From positions 1 through 8,254 of the forward strand of contig CANOUM010000063.1 in assembly GCA_947570515.1 (NCBI GenBank): DNA of 8,254 nucleotides. The letters are read 5' to 3'. The position numbers were made by a program, and so were the translations under genes. The notes beneath the pieces were generated by a model. The model was given only the letters and a program-made list of their open reading frames with translations. It ran no database searches and was not told where the DNA came from. Positions 1 to 6,097 of this stretch are shown one piece after another (within the stretch, counting starts at the first letter, position 1; every line of letters begins with the position of its first letter). The DNA is from an uncultured Clostridia bacterium (lineage in GTDB: Bacteria; Bacillota; Clostridia; Lachnospirales; Bianqueaceae).

Positions 1-1
1 C

Positions 2-439
2 AAGAACGTGATCAGCGGCGGCGTGGTTGAGAAGACATTCCGTCCCACAGAGAAAGTGGATCGTGCTCATATTGATCGCAAGGATATGGAATATCTGTAT
101 AATGACGGCGACTTATTCTATTTCATGGATAATGAGACGTATGAACAGATTGGTCTGAATCAGGAACAGCTGGGAGATGCGCTACGTTTTGTCAAGGAAA
201 ATGAGTCTGTTAAAATTTTATCCCATAATGGAAATGTGTTTGGCGTGGAGCCCCCGCTTTTTGTAGAGCTGGAGGTTACGCATACAGAGCCCGGTATTAA
301 AGGCGATACAGCTACCAACGTAATGAAACCGGCTACTCTGGAGACGGGTGCAACCATCAATGTGCCTCTGTTTATCAATATTGGAAGCAAGATCAAAATT
401 GATACGCGTACCGGAGAATATTTAGGAAGAGCCAACTAA
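2..439 (+). CDS. efp: Elongation factor P, 5'-truncated by the window edge
   Basis: EF-P binds the ribosome next to the P-site tRNA and rescues stalling at consecutive prolines; it acts in the cytoplasm. The reading frame is open from the first complete codon at base 2, and 145 residues are visible before TAA at 437-439. Full-length EF-P is about 185 residues, so roughly 40 N-terminal residues are missing, including the loop whose tip carries the modified residue in many bacteria. Visible family signatures are the KNVISGGVVEKTFRPTEK stretch at the start, the VTHTEPGIKGDT segment in the middle, and the C-terminal VPLFINIG and DTRTGEYLGRA blocks of the third OB-like domain. The GTG at base 8 is an internal valine codon and not the start. 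No terminator follows, so read-through into dapA is possible. Identification is very secure; the type of modification cannot be told because the tip is absent. Confidence 0.97.
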   Translation, partial: KNVISGGVVEKTFRPTEKVDRAHIDRKDMEYLYNDGDLFYFMDNETYEQIGLNQEQLGDALRFVKENESVKILSHNGNVFGVEPPLFVELEVTHTEPGIKGDTATNVMKPATLETGATINVPLFINIGSKIKIDTRTGEYLGRAN

Positions 440-478
440 GACTAAACAGGTTCAGGGATAGACTCACTTTGTATCTGA

Positions 479-520
479 GCGCCGCTTGATGCAGAGTGAT
501 ATGCATATCAAAAGCGGTGC
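479..520 (+). promoter_or_regulatory. Stem-loop with a 14-bp palindrome in the dapA leader
   Basis: Bases 479-487 (GCGCCGCTT) pair with 512-520 (AAGCGGTGC), giving nine base pairs including one G-U. Inside the loop lies a perfect 14-bp palindrome, TGATATGCATATCA, at 497-510. Two inner helices exclude each other: 497-501 with 506-510, or 489-493 with 502-506. The structure ends 5 nt before the dapA Shine-Dalgarno and has no T-tract after it, so it is not a standard terminator of efp. It could be an operator (the palindrome as DNA), a leader that modulates dapA translation, or an mRNA-processing site. The sequence shows the structure; the regulatory role is inference. Confidence 0.45.
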
Positions 521-525
521 AGAAA

Positions 526-530
526 TGAGG
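526..530 (+). promoter_or_regulatory. dapA ribosome binding site that fixes the start codon
   Basis: TGAGG lies 6 nt before ATG 537-539. It supports the short start (protein beginning MAKSVFKGSG) over the upstream in-frame ATGs at 486, 489, 501 and 525, which have no good Shine-Dalgarno and would translate the leader stem-loop. Confidence 0.7.
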
Positions 531-536
531 ATTGTT

Positions 537-1418
537 ATGGCAAAGTCGGTATTTAAAGGATCCGGCGTAGCATTGATCACTCCATTTAATGAAACTGGTG
601 TTGATTTTCAAAAACTGGATGAGCTTTTAGAATTTCAAATCAAGGGCGGAACAGATGCGATTATCATCACAGGCACAACAGGGGAAGCCTCTGTTATGCC
701 AGATGAAGAACAGATCGAAGTGATTCGTCATACTGTAGAAACGGTCAATCATAGGATTCCGGTCATTGCCGGATGTGGTTCTAATGATACGAAGCATGGT
801 GCGGAGCTGAGCCGTATGGCAGAGGAGGCTGGTGCGGACGGACTGCTGAGTGTAACGCCTTATTATAATAAGACAACACAAAAGGGTTTGATTGAGCATT
901 ATAAACGGATTGCCAAAGCGGTTTCTGTTCCTGTGATTTTATATAATGTTCCGGGACGTACAGGGATGAATATGGAGCCGGCTACGGTAGCGGCTCTAAT
1001 GGATGCCTGTGATAATATTATTGGAATTAAAGAATGCAATTTTAATCAGGTAGGAGACATCTTTCAGATATGCGGTCCGGAAGTACAGGTGTATTCCGGA
1101 GAGGATGGTTTGGCCGTCCCTTTGATGAGCATGGGAGGAAGCGGTGTAATTTCAGTCGTCGCTAATTTGCTGCCTAATCCGGTATCTTCTATGATGCATG
1201 CATGTTTAGAAGGAGAATATCCTAAAGCTGCAGCGATGCAGATTGAGCTGCTTCCGCTGATTAAGGCATTATTTTGTGAGACGAGTCCCATTCCTGTAAA
1301 AGAAGCCATGAATATGCTGGGAATGCAGGTGGGAGAGTGCCGGCTTCCGCTGACATCAATGGAAGAAAAAAATCGGCAGTATCTGCAAGAGACGCTTCAG
1401 ACGATGCATCTTATTTAA
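537..1418 (+). CDS. dapA: 4-hydroxy-tetrahydrodipicolinate synthase
   Basis: This enzyme condenses pyruvate with L-aspartate-4-semialdehyde, the first step specific to diaminopimelate and lysine synthesis, and so supplies peptidoglycan cross-link residues. The 293-residue product matches the usual length of about 290 and fills one TIM barrel. Expected active-site residues are present: Thr47-Thr48 in GTTGE, Tyr110 in PYYNK, Tyr136 in YNVPGRT, Arg141 for substrate carboxylate binding, and the Schiff-base Lys165 in GIKE. This pattern separates it from N-acetylneuraminate lyase and other barrel relatives, although the superfamily is prone to misassignment. The frame is open back to 486, but protein similarity and the ribosome binding site favour 537. 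It lies 97 nt after efp with no obvious promoter between, and ends at a strong terminator. No lysine riboswitch is seen in the short leader. No other lysine-pathway gene is in the window. Confidence 0.95.
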   Translation: MAKSVFKGSGVALITPFNETGVDFQKLDELLEFQIKGGTDAIIITGTTGEASVMPDEEQIEVIRHTVETVNHRIPVIAGCGSNDTKHGAELSRMAEEAGADGLLSVTPYYNKTTQKGLIEHYKRIAKAVSVPVILYNVPGRTGMNMEPATVAALMDACDNIIGIKECNFNQVGDIFQICGPEVQVYSGEDGLAVPLMSMGGSGVISVVANLLPNPVSSMMHACLEGEYPKAAAMQIELLPLIKALFCETSPIPVKEAMNMLGMQVGECRLPLTSMEEKNRQYLQETLQTMHLI

Positions 1419-1421
1419 GAG

Positions 1422-1482
1422 AAAATAAAAGGCTGTTGCAAAAGTAGAATGGATCTACGCAAGCAACAGCTTTTTTATTTTT
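1422..1482. terminator. Bidirectional intrinsic terminator between dapA and tRNA-Thr
   Basis: GCTGTTGC (1432-1439) pairs with GCAACAGC (1463-1470). The loop contains a further 5-bp helix, GTAGA with TCTAC. On the plus strand the stem is followed by six T and then ATTTTT, ending dapA. On the minus strand the same stem is followed by a T-rich run (complement of 1421-1431), so it can also stop the convergent tRNA transcript. It begins within a few bases of the dapA stop codon. Confidence 0.88.
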
Positions 1483-1506
1483 AAATTTATAACAAGCAAT
1501 AAAAAA

Positions 1507-1579
1507 AGCATCCAATCGGATTCGAACCGATGACCTACGCATTACGAGTGCGTCGCTCTACCTACTGAGCCATGGAAGC
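1507..1579 (-). tRNA. tRNA-Thr, anticodon CGT
   Basis: Read on the minus strand, 73 nt fold into a full cloverleaf: 7-bp acceptor, 4-bp D stem (GCTC/GAGC), 5-bp anticodon stem (ACGCA/TGCGT), loop CTCGTAA with anticodon CGT for the threonine codon ACG, a 5-nt variable loop (AGGTC), and a perfect 5-bp T stem around TTCGAAT. The D loop keeps the GG pair and the discriminator base is T. CCA is not encoded; six T follow directly, so CCA must be added after processing. The acceptor (GCTTCCA with TGGATGC) has one mismatch, T3 opposite T70. The gene has its own consensus promoter with a predicted leader of only about 6 nt. Intact loops and a strong promoter suggest it is functional despite the mismatch. 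Confidence 0.95.
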
Positions 1580-1591
1580 AAATGCTTAGTT

Positions 1592-1620
1592 ATTATAGTA
1601 TATGTATGATAGTTTGTCAA
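1592..1620 (-). promoter_or_regulatory. Consensus sigma-A promoter for tRNA-Thr
   Basis: On the minus strand there is a perfect TTGACA (complement of 1615-1620), a 17-nt spacer, and a perfect TATAAT (complement of 1592-1597). The predicted transcription start is near 1585, about 6 nt before the mature tRNA 5' end. A full-consensus promoter suits a highly expressed stable RNA. Confidence 0.88.
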
Positions 1621-1651
1621 GGGCTTTGTGAAACTTTATCCGCAACATAAA

Positions 1652-1680
1652 TTGACTTTATATAGAGGATACCGTATAAT
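1652..1680 (+). promoter_or_regulatory. Near-consensus sigma-A promoter for the phosphofructokinase gene
   Basis: TTGACT (1652-1657), a 17-nt spacer and a perfect TATAAT (1675-1680) predict a start near 1687 and a 5' leader of about 39 nt. It points away from the tRNA promoter; the two -35 boxes are 31 nt apart. This accounts for the otherwise gene-free stretch 1580-1725, where I saw no riboswitch-like fold. Confidence 0.85.
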
Positions 1681-1725
1681 AACACATGATAAAATCGGTT
1701 AAACGTAAGAGAGGAATGAAGGGGA

Positions 1726-2943
1726 ATGAAAAAGAACATTTTGGTAGGACAATCTGGGGGACCTACTGCTGTCATCAACAGCAGTCTGTACGGTGTGATT
1801 AAGGCTGGCCGAGCTTCGCAGGAAATCAACAGTGTTATAGGAATGGTAAATGGAATTGAAGGATTTCTGCAAAATCAGATATTAGATTTAAGCGCTTTGC
1901 CTGAGCAGGAAGCTATGCTGCTATGCACAACACCAGCCGCCTACCTTGGCTCCTGTCGCTATAAGCTTCCGGAAGATTTAGAGCATGCGGTATATGGTCA
2001 GATTTTTGAACAGTTTGTGCAGTATCAAATAGGTTATTTTTTGTACATAGGCGGCAATGATTCTATGGACACGGTGAGTAAGTTATCCCGTTATGCTGCT
2101 AAAATTCATTCTGACATTCGTTTTATCGGAATTCCGAAAACAATCGATAACGACCTTATTATGACGGATCATACGCCAGGGTTTGGCAGTGCAGCAAAAT
2201 TTGTTGCTTCCATGGTACGGCAAATGGTGCTGGATTCAGAGGTTTATCATACAAAATCAGTTACTATCATTGAAATTATGGGAAGGTCCGCCGGATGGCT
2301 TACAGCCGCTTCCGCATTAGCAAGAAAATATGAAGGGGATAATCCGGTGCTGATCTATTTGCCGGAGGCCGATTTTGATTTGGAAGAGATGCTTGCACGT
2401 GTGACGACTCTTTTAGAATCCAAATCTAATTTGATCATTTGTGTATCAGAGGGCATTCATGACCAGTCTGGTAAGCTCATATGTGAATATGACCAGGAAA
2501 TTGCGACGGATGTCTTTGGTCATAAAAATTTAACCGGTTGTGGAAAAATATTAGAAAATACGATTAAAGAACGGCTGGGAGTCAAGGTGCGTTCTGTAGA
2601 ATTAAATATTACGCAGCGTTCCAATGCAGTGGAGGCATCGCTTACAGATGTAGAAGAAGCGCAGCGCTGCGGTGAGGAAGGCGTGCAGCTTGCTCTGCAG
2701 GGAGAAAGCGGTGTTATGGTTGGTATGGAGCGCAAAGATACCGATTCCTATGAAATACAATATAAGGCTGTTGATGTAGCGCAGGTCTGCAATCAGGAAA
2801 AACTGTTCCCGAAATCTTGGATCACCAAAGACGGCGCCGATATTACGCAGGATTTTGTACAATATGCGCTTCCTCTGATTCAAGGAGAGTCCAGGCCTTT
2901 GATGGAAAATGGATTACCGCTTTTTCTTTATCGGAAGCATTAA
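1726..2943 (+). CDS. pfp: 6-phosphofructokinase, probably diphosphate-dependent
   Basis: The enzyme phosphorylates fructose 6-phosphate to fructose 1,6-bisphosphate in glycolysis; the PPi type is reversible. The 405-residue protein shows the phosphofructokinase core: GQSGGPT (8-14) near the N-terminus, GGNDS (109-113), PKTIDND (137-143) with catalytic Asp141, GFGSAA (152-157), MGRSAG (185-190) and LPEADFD (212-218). Two positions known to set donor choice, Gly104 and Gly124 in the E. coli ATP enzyme, are Asp112 and Lys138 here, the pattern of PPi-using enzymes. The position of E. coli Asp103 is Asn111. Length and motifs fit the clostridial PPi-type group rather than the 320-residue ATP type. 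Upstream, GAGAGG (1709-1714) is 11 nt from ATG while GGGG sits only 1 nt from it, an untidy initiation site. It has its own promoter and probably carries truA in the same transcript. Donor use is inferred. Confidence 0.88.
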   Translation: MKKNILVGQSGGPTAVINSSLYGVIKAGRASQEINSVIGMVNGIEGFLQNQILDLSALPEQEAMLLCTTPAAYLGSCRYKLPEDLEHAVYGQIFEQFVQYQIGYFLYIGGNDSMDTVSKLSRYAAKIHSDIRFIGIPKTIDNDLIMTDHTPGFGSAAKFVASMVRQMVLDSEVYHTKSVTIIEIMGRSAGWLTAASALARKYEGDNPVLIYLPEADFDLEEMLARVTTLLESKSNLIICVSEGIHDQSGKLICEYDQEIATDVFGHKNLTGCGKILENTIKERLGVKVRSVELNITQRSNAVEASLTDVEEAQRCGEEGVQLALQGESGVMVGMERKDTDSYEIQYKAVDVAQVCNQEKLFPKSWITKDGADITQDFVQYALPLIQGESRPLMENGLPLFLYRKH

Positions 2944-2961
2944 GAAAGTGACCAATACATA

Positions 2962-3699
2962 ATGGCAAATTATAAACTAACCATTCAATATGTAGGAACA
3001 AAGTATAACGGCTGGCAGCGGCAGGGCAATACAGAAAATACGATTCAGGGCAAACTGGAAGCTATTTTAGAGCGTTTGTTCACAATTCCCGTTGAGGTCA
3101 TCGGTTCCGGACGCACCGATGCCGGTGCGCATGCTTTCGGACAGATCGCAAACTTTCATGTACCGATCGAGATGGAGCCAGAAGAAATTTTAGAATATCT
3201 AAACCGCTATTTACCAAAGGATATTGCCGTAAGCCATGTTGAGAGAGTGCCGGATCGATTTCATAGCCGGTTTAATGTAAAGCGCAAGACCTATCAGTAT
3301 CGAATTTGGAATAGCTGCATTTCTAATGTGTTTGAAAAAAATTTTGTATATGAGCTGGCAGAACCGCTAAATATAGACCGCATGAAAGAAGCAGCGCTGT
3401 ATTGGATTGGGGAACATGATTTTAAAGCTTTTTGTTCTAACAAACGGCTAAAAAAATCAACGATAAGAACCATCTATGAAATCAATATTGAAGAGCTTGA
3501 GCCGGAGATTCGCATTACCATTACCGGAAACGGATTTTTATATAATATGGTTCGCATTATGGTTGGGACGCTGATCGAAATCGGAATGGGCGAAAAGCTT
3601 CCCAGCGACGTACCGGCCATGCTGGCAGGAAAGGACCGGCGTAATGCCGGTTTTACAGCCCCTTCCAGCGGTCTGATGTTAATGGAAGTAGAATATTAA
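2962..3699 (+). CDS. truA: tRNA pseudouridine(38-40) synthase TruA
   Basis: TruA converts uridines 38, 39 and 40 in the anticodon arm of many tRNAs to pseudouridine, acting in the cytoplasm as a dimer. The 245-residue product is normal in length. The catalytic aspartate is Asp53 in the GSGRTDAGAHA motif. Other family blocks are YNGWQRQ near residue 15, RFHSRFNVKRKTYQYRIW in the middle, and FLYNMVRIMVGTLIEIG toward the C-terminus, the second half of the duplicated RRM-like fold. It begins 18 nt after the phosphofructokinase stop, with only a weak purine-rich site (AAAGTG near 2945-2950) upstream, and no promoter is evident between them, so co-transcription is likely. It ends at a strong bidirectional terminator. 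Other pseudouridine synthase families lack this signature, so the assignment is secure. Confidence 0.96.
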   Translation: MANYKLTIQYVGTKYNGWQRQGNTENTIQGKLEAILERLFTIPVEVIGSGRTDAGAHAFGQIANFHVPIEMEPEEILEYLNRYLPKDIAVSHVERVPDRFHSRFNVKRKTYQYRIWNSCISNVFEKNFVYELAEPLNIDRMKEAALYWIGEHDFKAFCSNKRLKKSTIRTIYEINIEELEPEIRITITGNGFLYNMVRIMVGTLIEIGMGEKLPSDVPAMLAGKDRRNAGFTAPSSGLMLMEVEY

Positions 3700-3742
3700 A
3701 AAAACGGAAGCGTTTACCATAAAAGGAAGCGCTTCCGTTTTT
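3700..3742. terminator. Bidirectional intrinsic terminator between truA and the serine hydrolase gene
   Basis: AAAACGGAAGCG (3701-3712) pairs perfectly with CGCTTCCGTTTT (3730-3741) around a 17-nt loop. T-rich tails follow on both strands, so it serves truA and the convergent leftward operon. The 3' arm can instead fold on itself, since GGAAGCGCTTCC (3725-3736) is a perfect 12-bp palindrome. It lies 10 nt from the hydrolase stop codon. Confidence 0.9.
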
Positions 3743-3752
3743 AATAAGTTAC

Positions 3753-4811
3753 TTAACGAAGAAACTCTGCTACGGCTGCATTGTGAATCTGATGACGAAG
3801 CCGGGTTAGTCCAGCATTATCACGAGTAGGATATACCCGATTTGTCAGCAATACCACATATAAACCACTATGCGGGTCGACAGCAAGGGAAGTACCGGTA
3901 TATCCGGTATGTCCAATACCGTCATTGCCAAAAAGATCACCGAAAAAAGTAGGTGCCGGACCGCTTAACTGAAAACCAAGGCCACGATTTTCATCTAGGC
4001 CGGGTGTATAATTACGGCAGGCAAGTTCCATTAGACGGCGGCTGATCAGCGGTTTTCCTTTTTGAGCAAGCATGCGAGAGAAGAGGATCATATCTTCCAA
4101 ATTGGAAAAAACGCCGGCGTTGCCGGAAATCCCGTTCAAAAATCTGGCATTTTCATCATGCACCACACCGGGGACGCCGGGACCTGATAAAGTCATGGTT
4201 TCCGTATAAGCAATAGAACAGTCAGGCCTGCAGTCAGAAACAGGACGATATCCAGTTGCATGCATGCCAAGAGGATCAAAGGTCCATTCCTTAGCTAACT
4301 GATCTAATCTTCTTCCGCTGATCATTTCCATAATTTTACCAAGCAGGATGTATCCCATGCAGCTATATTGAATGTTGCTTCCAATAGCAAAATCCAGCGG
4401 TGCATTTAAAATGGCAGAGACCACCTGATCAGGCGTTTGACAGAGTTTCCAGAGAAAGAGCTCTGCAGGTAAACCACTGGTATGCGTCATAAGATGATAG
4501 ATGGTAATATCTCGTTTATCTTCTGGAACATCAGAAAAGAAATCTGCTAATGAATCCTGCAGACATAAGCTGCCGTCTTCTATCATATGAAAGGCGCAGA
4601 AGGTGGTTCCCAGAATTTTAGAAATGCTTGCCATATCAAAAAGGGTAGAAGAAGTGATAGGAGCAGCGTTTTCTTCATAAGAAACATGCCCAATGGTTCG
4701 GGCAACCAATACCTGATCCGGATTACCAATCGCAAGCGCGGCACCGGAATACACACGGTCACGCAGTCCCTGTTGTAATAAAGCTTCTGCATGAGATAAA
4801 GATGATGCCAT
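3753..4811 (-). CDS. Beta-lactamase-fold serine hydrolase, possible AmiE-like muropeptide amidase
   Basis: The 352-residue product belongs to the class C beta-lactamase/penicillin-binding-protein family of serine hydrolases. It has the SxxK motif (Ser62-Ile-Ser-Lys65), a conserved LMTHTSGLP block (107-115), VHDENARF (217-224), and HTG (301-303) in place of KTG. The YxN motif appears as Tyr149-Ser-Cys151, with Cys replacing Asn. No signal peptide or membrane segment is seen, so it is probably cytoplasmic, unlike true beta-lactamases. Bacillus subtilis AmiE (YbbE), in this broad family, is an N-acetylmuramyl-L-alanine amidase of muropeptide recycling. Location 19 nt after anmK in one operon fits such a role, but substrate is inferred. 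The frame is open to 4931, but ATG 4809-4811 has AAGGAG 7 nt upstream, and the longer form would run into anmK. A generic esterase or peptidase is the alternative. Confidence 0.85.
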   Translation of the reverse strand: MASSLSHAEALLQQGLRDRVYSGAALAIGNPDQVLVARTIGHVSYEENAAPITSSTLFDMASISKILGTTFCAFHMIEDGSLCLQDSLADFFSDVPEDKRDITIYHLMTHTSGLPAELFLWKLCQTPDQVVSAILNAPLDFAIGSNIQYSCMGYILLGKIMEMISGRRLDQLAKEWTFDPLGMHATGYRPVSDCRPDCSIAYTETMTLSGPGVPGVVHDENARFLNGISGNAGVFSNLEDMILFSRMLAQKGKPLISRRLMELACRNYTPGLDENRGLGFQLSGPAPTFFGDLFGNDGIGHTGYTGTSLAVDPHSGLYVVLLTNRVYPTRDNAGLTRLRHQIHNAAVAEFLR

Positions 4812-4818
4812 TGTGATT

Positions 4819-4824
4819 CTCCTT
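4819..4824 (-). promoter_or_regulatory. Ribosome binding site of the serine hydrolase gene
   Basis: AAGGAG on the minus strand, 7 nt before ATG 4809-4811 and inside the 19-nt gap after the anmK stop. It sets the start of the hydrolase and rules out the 40-residue N-terminal extension that would overlap anmK. Confidence 0.8.
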
Positions 4825-4830
4825 TTATAG

Positions 4831-6009
4831 TTACTGACAAATTTTACCCATAATAACCGGGTGCTTTGCTCCGGTAGCCGCCGGTGCATTATTACACTGG
4901 CTATGGATGGTTTCATTAGCAAGAAGGGCAAAGGCTACGGCTTCCTTAGCACTGCTATCAAGACCAAGATCTTCATTGGTCATCACTTCTACTTCAGGCA
5001 GGCAAGCGGCAATCATTTGCATTAAGGTGGGATTTAAGCTGCCGCCGCCGCCTACAATGAGACGCTGGGGTTTAGGATTGCAGTGATGATTTACAGAATA
5101 GGCAATGGAAGCGGCTGTGAACATGGTTGTGGTTGCCAGAATGTCGGCATCACATAGAGACAGTGCTTTTCCCTCCTGCATGATCCTTTGGACAAAGTCC
5201 TGACCATAGTATTCACGTCCGGTTGTTTTGGGAGGCGTTTGTTTTAAATAAGGATCTTCCATCAGTTTTGCAAGGAGAGCCTCGCTTACCTGACCGCTGG
5301 CAGCAATATGACCGCCTTCATCATAGCGAAGACGTCCATTGGTAATCTGCCCTACAACGCTGTCCATCAGCATATTGCCGGGACCGGTATCAAAAGCGGT
5401 GAGATCGTCCAATTTCCCGCCGGCGGGTAAAACGGTAATATTACCGATGCCGCCGATGTTCTGAAGACCGACATGGCGCACGGGATCGCTGTATAAGATG
5501 TACTCCGTATAGGGGACGAGGGGCGCGCCGAAACCGCCGGCCGCTACATCACGCACCCGAAAATCGGACACGGTCAGGATGCCAAGCCGCTCACAGAGCA
5601 CGGAGGGCTCTCCAATCTGAAGGGTTGCGGTAATGGAGCGGCCCAGATATGGCTGAGCAGCTGGAATGTGATACACGGTTTGTCCATGTGTTCCGATTAA
5701 GTCGACATCACTTGGCTGAATGCCGGCTTTTTCACAGAGCATAAGGCAGGCATCGGCAAACAGTTCACCAAGCAAAACATTCAGCAAGCAAAGCTCCTGA
5801 CTGCCGCCAAAGTCACCGGCAGCAACACGTAAAATACGATTTCTGACTTCTTCACTATAAGGGGGGCTGACAAAAGCGAGCTGCTTCACCTTTGTTTGGA
5901 TGCCATGACCGATGATTTTTACAAGTACGGCATCAATGCCATCTGCAGAAGTTCCGCTCATCAGGCCAATGACCAGTTTTTCGTTTTTCTGCATAATATC
6001 ATAAAGCAT
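4831..6009 (-). CDS. anmK: Anhydro-N-acetylmuramic acid kinase
   Basis: AnmK opens the 1,6-anhydro ring of anhydro-N-acetylmuramic acid and phosphorylates it with ATP to MurNAc-6-phosphate, returning cell-wall sugar to metabolism. The 392-residue protein is close to the usual 370-390. Family motifs are GLMSGTSADGID (15-26), the SDFRVRDVAAGGFGAPLVP block (148-166) with likely base Asp154, NIGGIGNIT (184-192), FDTGPGNMLMD (206-216), TTGREYYG (262-269), a glycine-rich VGGGGSLN (319-326), and the C-terminal ATGAKHPVIMGKI. AGGAGG lies 7 nt before ATG 6007-6009, favouring this start over the internal ATG five codons later. It heads a leftward operon with the serine hydrolase and has a good promoter. 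MurQ etherase, which would use its product, is not in the window. The identity is secure; the physiological source of anhydro sugar in a Gram-positive is less clear. Confidence 0.95.
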   Translation of the reverse strand: MLYDIMQKNEKLVIGLMSGTSADGIDAVLVKIIGHGIQTKVKQLAFVSPPYSEEVRNRILRVAAGDFGGSQELCLLNVLLGELFADACLMLCEKAGIQPSDVDLIGTHGQTVYHIPAAQPYLGRSITATLQIGEPSVLCERLGILTVSDFRVRDVAAGGFGAPLVPYTEYILYSDPVRHVGLQNIGGIGNITVLPAGGKLDDLTAFDTGPGNMLMDSVVGQITNGRLRYDEGGHIAASGQVSEALLAKLMEDPYLKQTPPKTTGREYYGQDFVQRIMQEGKALSLCDADILATTTMFTAASIAYSVNHHCNPKPQRLIVGGGGSLNPTLMQMIAACLPEVEVMTNEDLGLDSSAKEAVAFALLANETIHSQCNNAPAATGAKHPVIMGKICQ

Positions 6010-6029
6010 GCGTTGACCTCCTGAAAAAT

Positions 6030-6057
6030 TTGTAATATACTAGGATAGTCTTATTAA
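6030..6057 (+). promoter_or_regulatory. Possible promoter for the GNAT-mrnC-rlmB cluster
   Basis: TTGTAA (6030-6035), a 16-nt spacer and TATTAA (6052-6057) are a fair but not strong match. The -10 box would lie on the same bases as the anmK -10 on the other strand, so the two could not be occupied together. A promoter is expected here because the upstream gene is divergent, but the exact boxes are uncertain. Confidence 0.3.
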
Positions 6058-6081
6058 ACACTCTATCAGAATAAATGTCAA
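6053..6081 (-). promoter_or_regulatory. Promoter for anmK and the serine hydrolase
   Basis: On the minus strand: perfect TTGACA (complement of 6076-6081), a 17-nt spacer and TTTAAT (complement of 6053-6058, one base off consensus). The predicted start is near 6046, giving a leader of about 36 nt that includes the AGGAGG at 6017-6022. Confidence 0.78.
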
Positions 6082-6097
6082 GTTAAAGGGGAATAAA

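Noticed and set aside
160..435. Minus-strand open frame across efp
   Set aside because: Antisense shadow of a clearly recognised gene, with no recognisable protein features. The same holds for the other long frames opposite dapA, pfp, the GNAT gene and the plus-strand frame at 4587-4778.
486..536. In-frame N-terminal extension of dapA by 17 residues
   Set aside because: The extension would be translated from the leader stem-loop, lacks a Shine-Dalgarno, and is not part of the DapA family; TGAGG at 526-530 points to 537.
440..536. Lysine riboswitch or T-box ahead of dapA
   Set aside because: The gap is only 97 nt, too short for either class, and no matching conserved elements or terminator hairpin with T-tract are present.
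1501..1590. Pseudo-tRNA because of the acceptor mismatch
   Set aside because: All loops and other stems are intact and a full-consensus promoter is correctly placed, so a working tRNA is more likely.
3706..3737. Threefold GGAAGCG-type repeat as a mobile-element or protein-binding repeat
   Set aside because: It is explained by the arms of a bidirectional terminator between convergent genes, with T-tracts on both sides.
4812..4931. Upstream in-frame extension of the serine hydrolase (40 residues)
   Set aside because: It would overlap the anmK 3' end in another frame, and a good AAGGAG precedes the internal ATG at 4809-4811.
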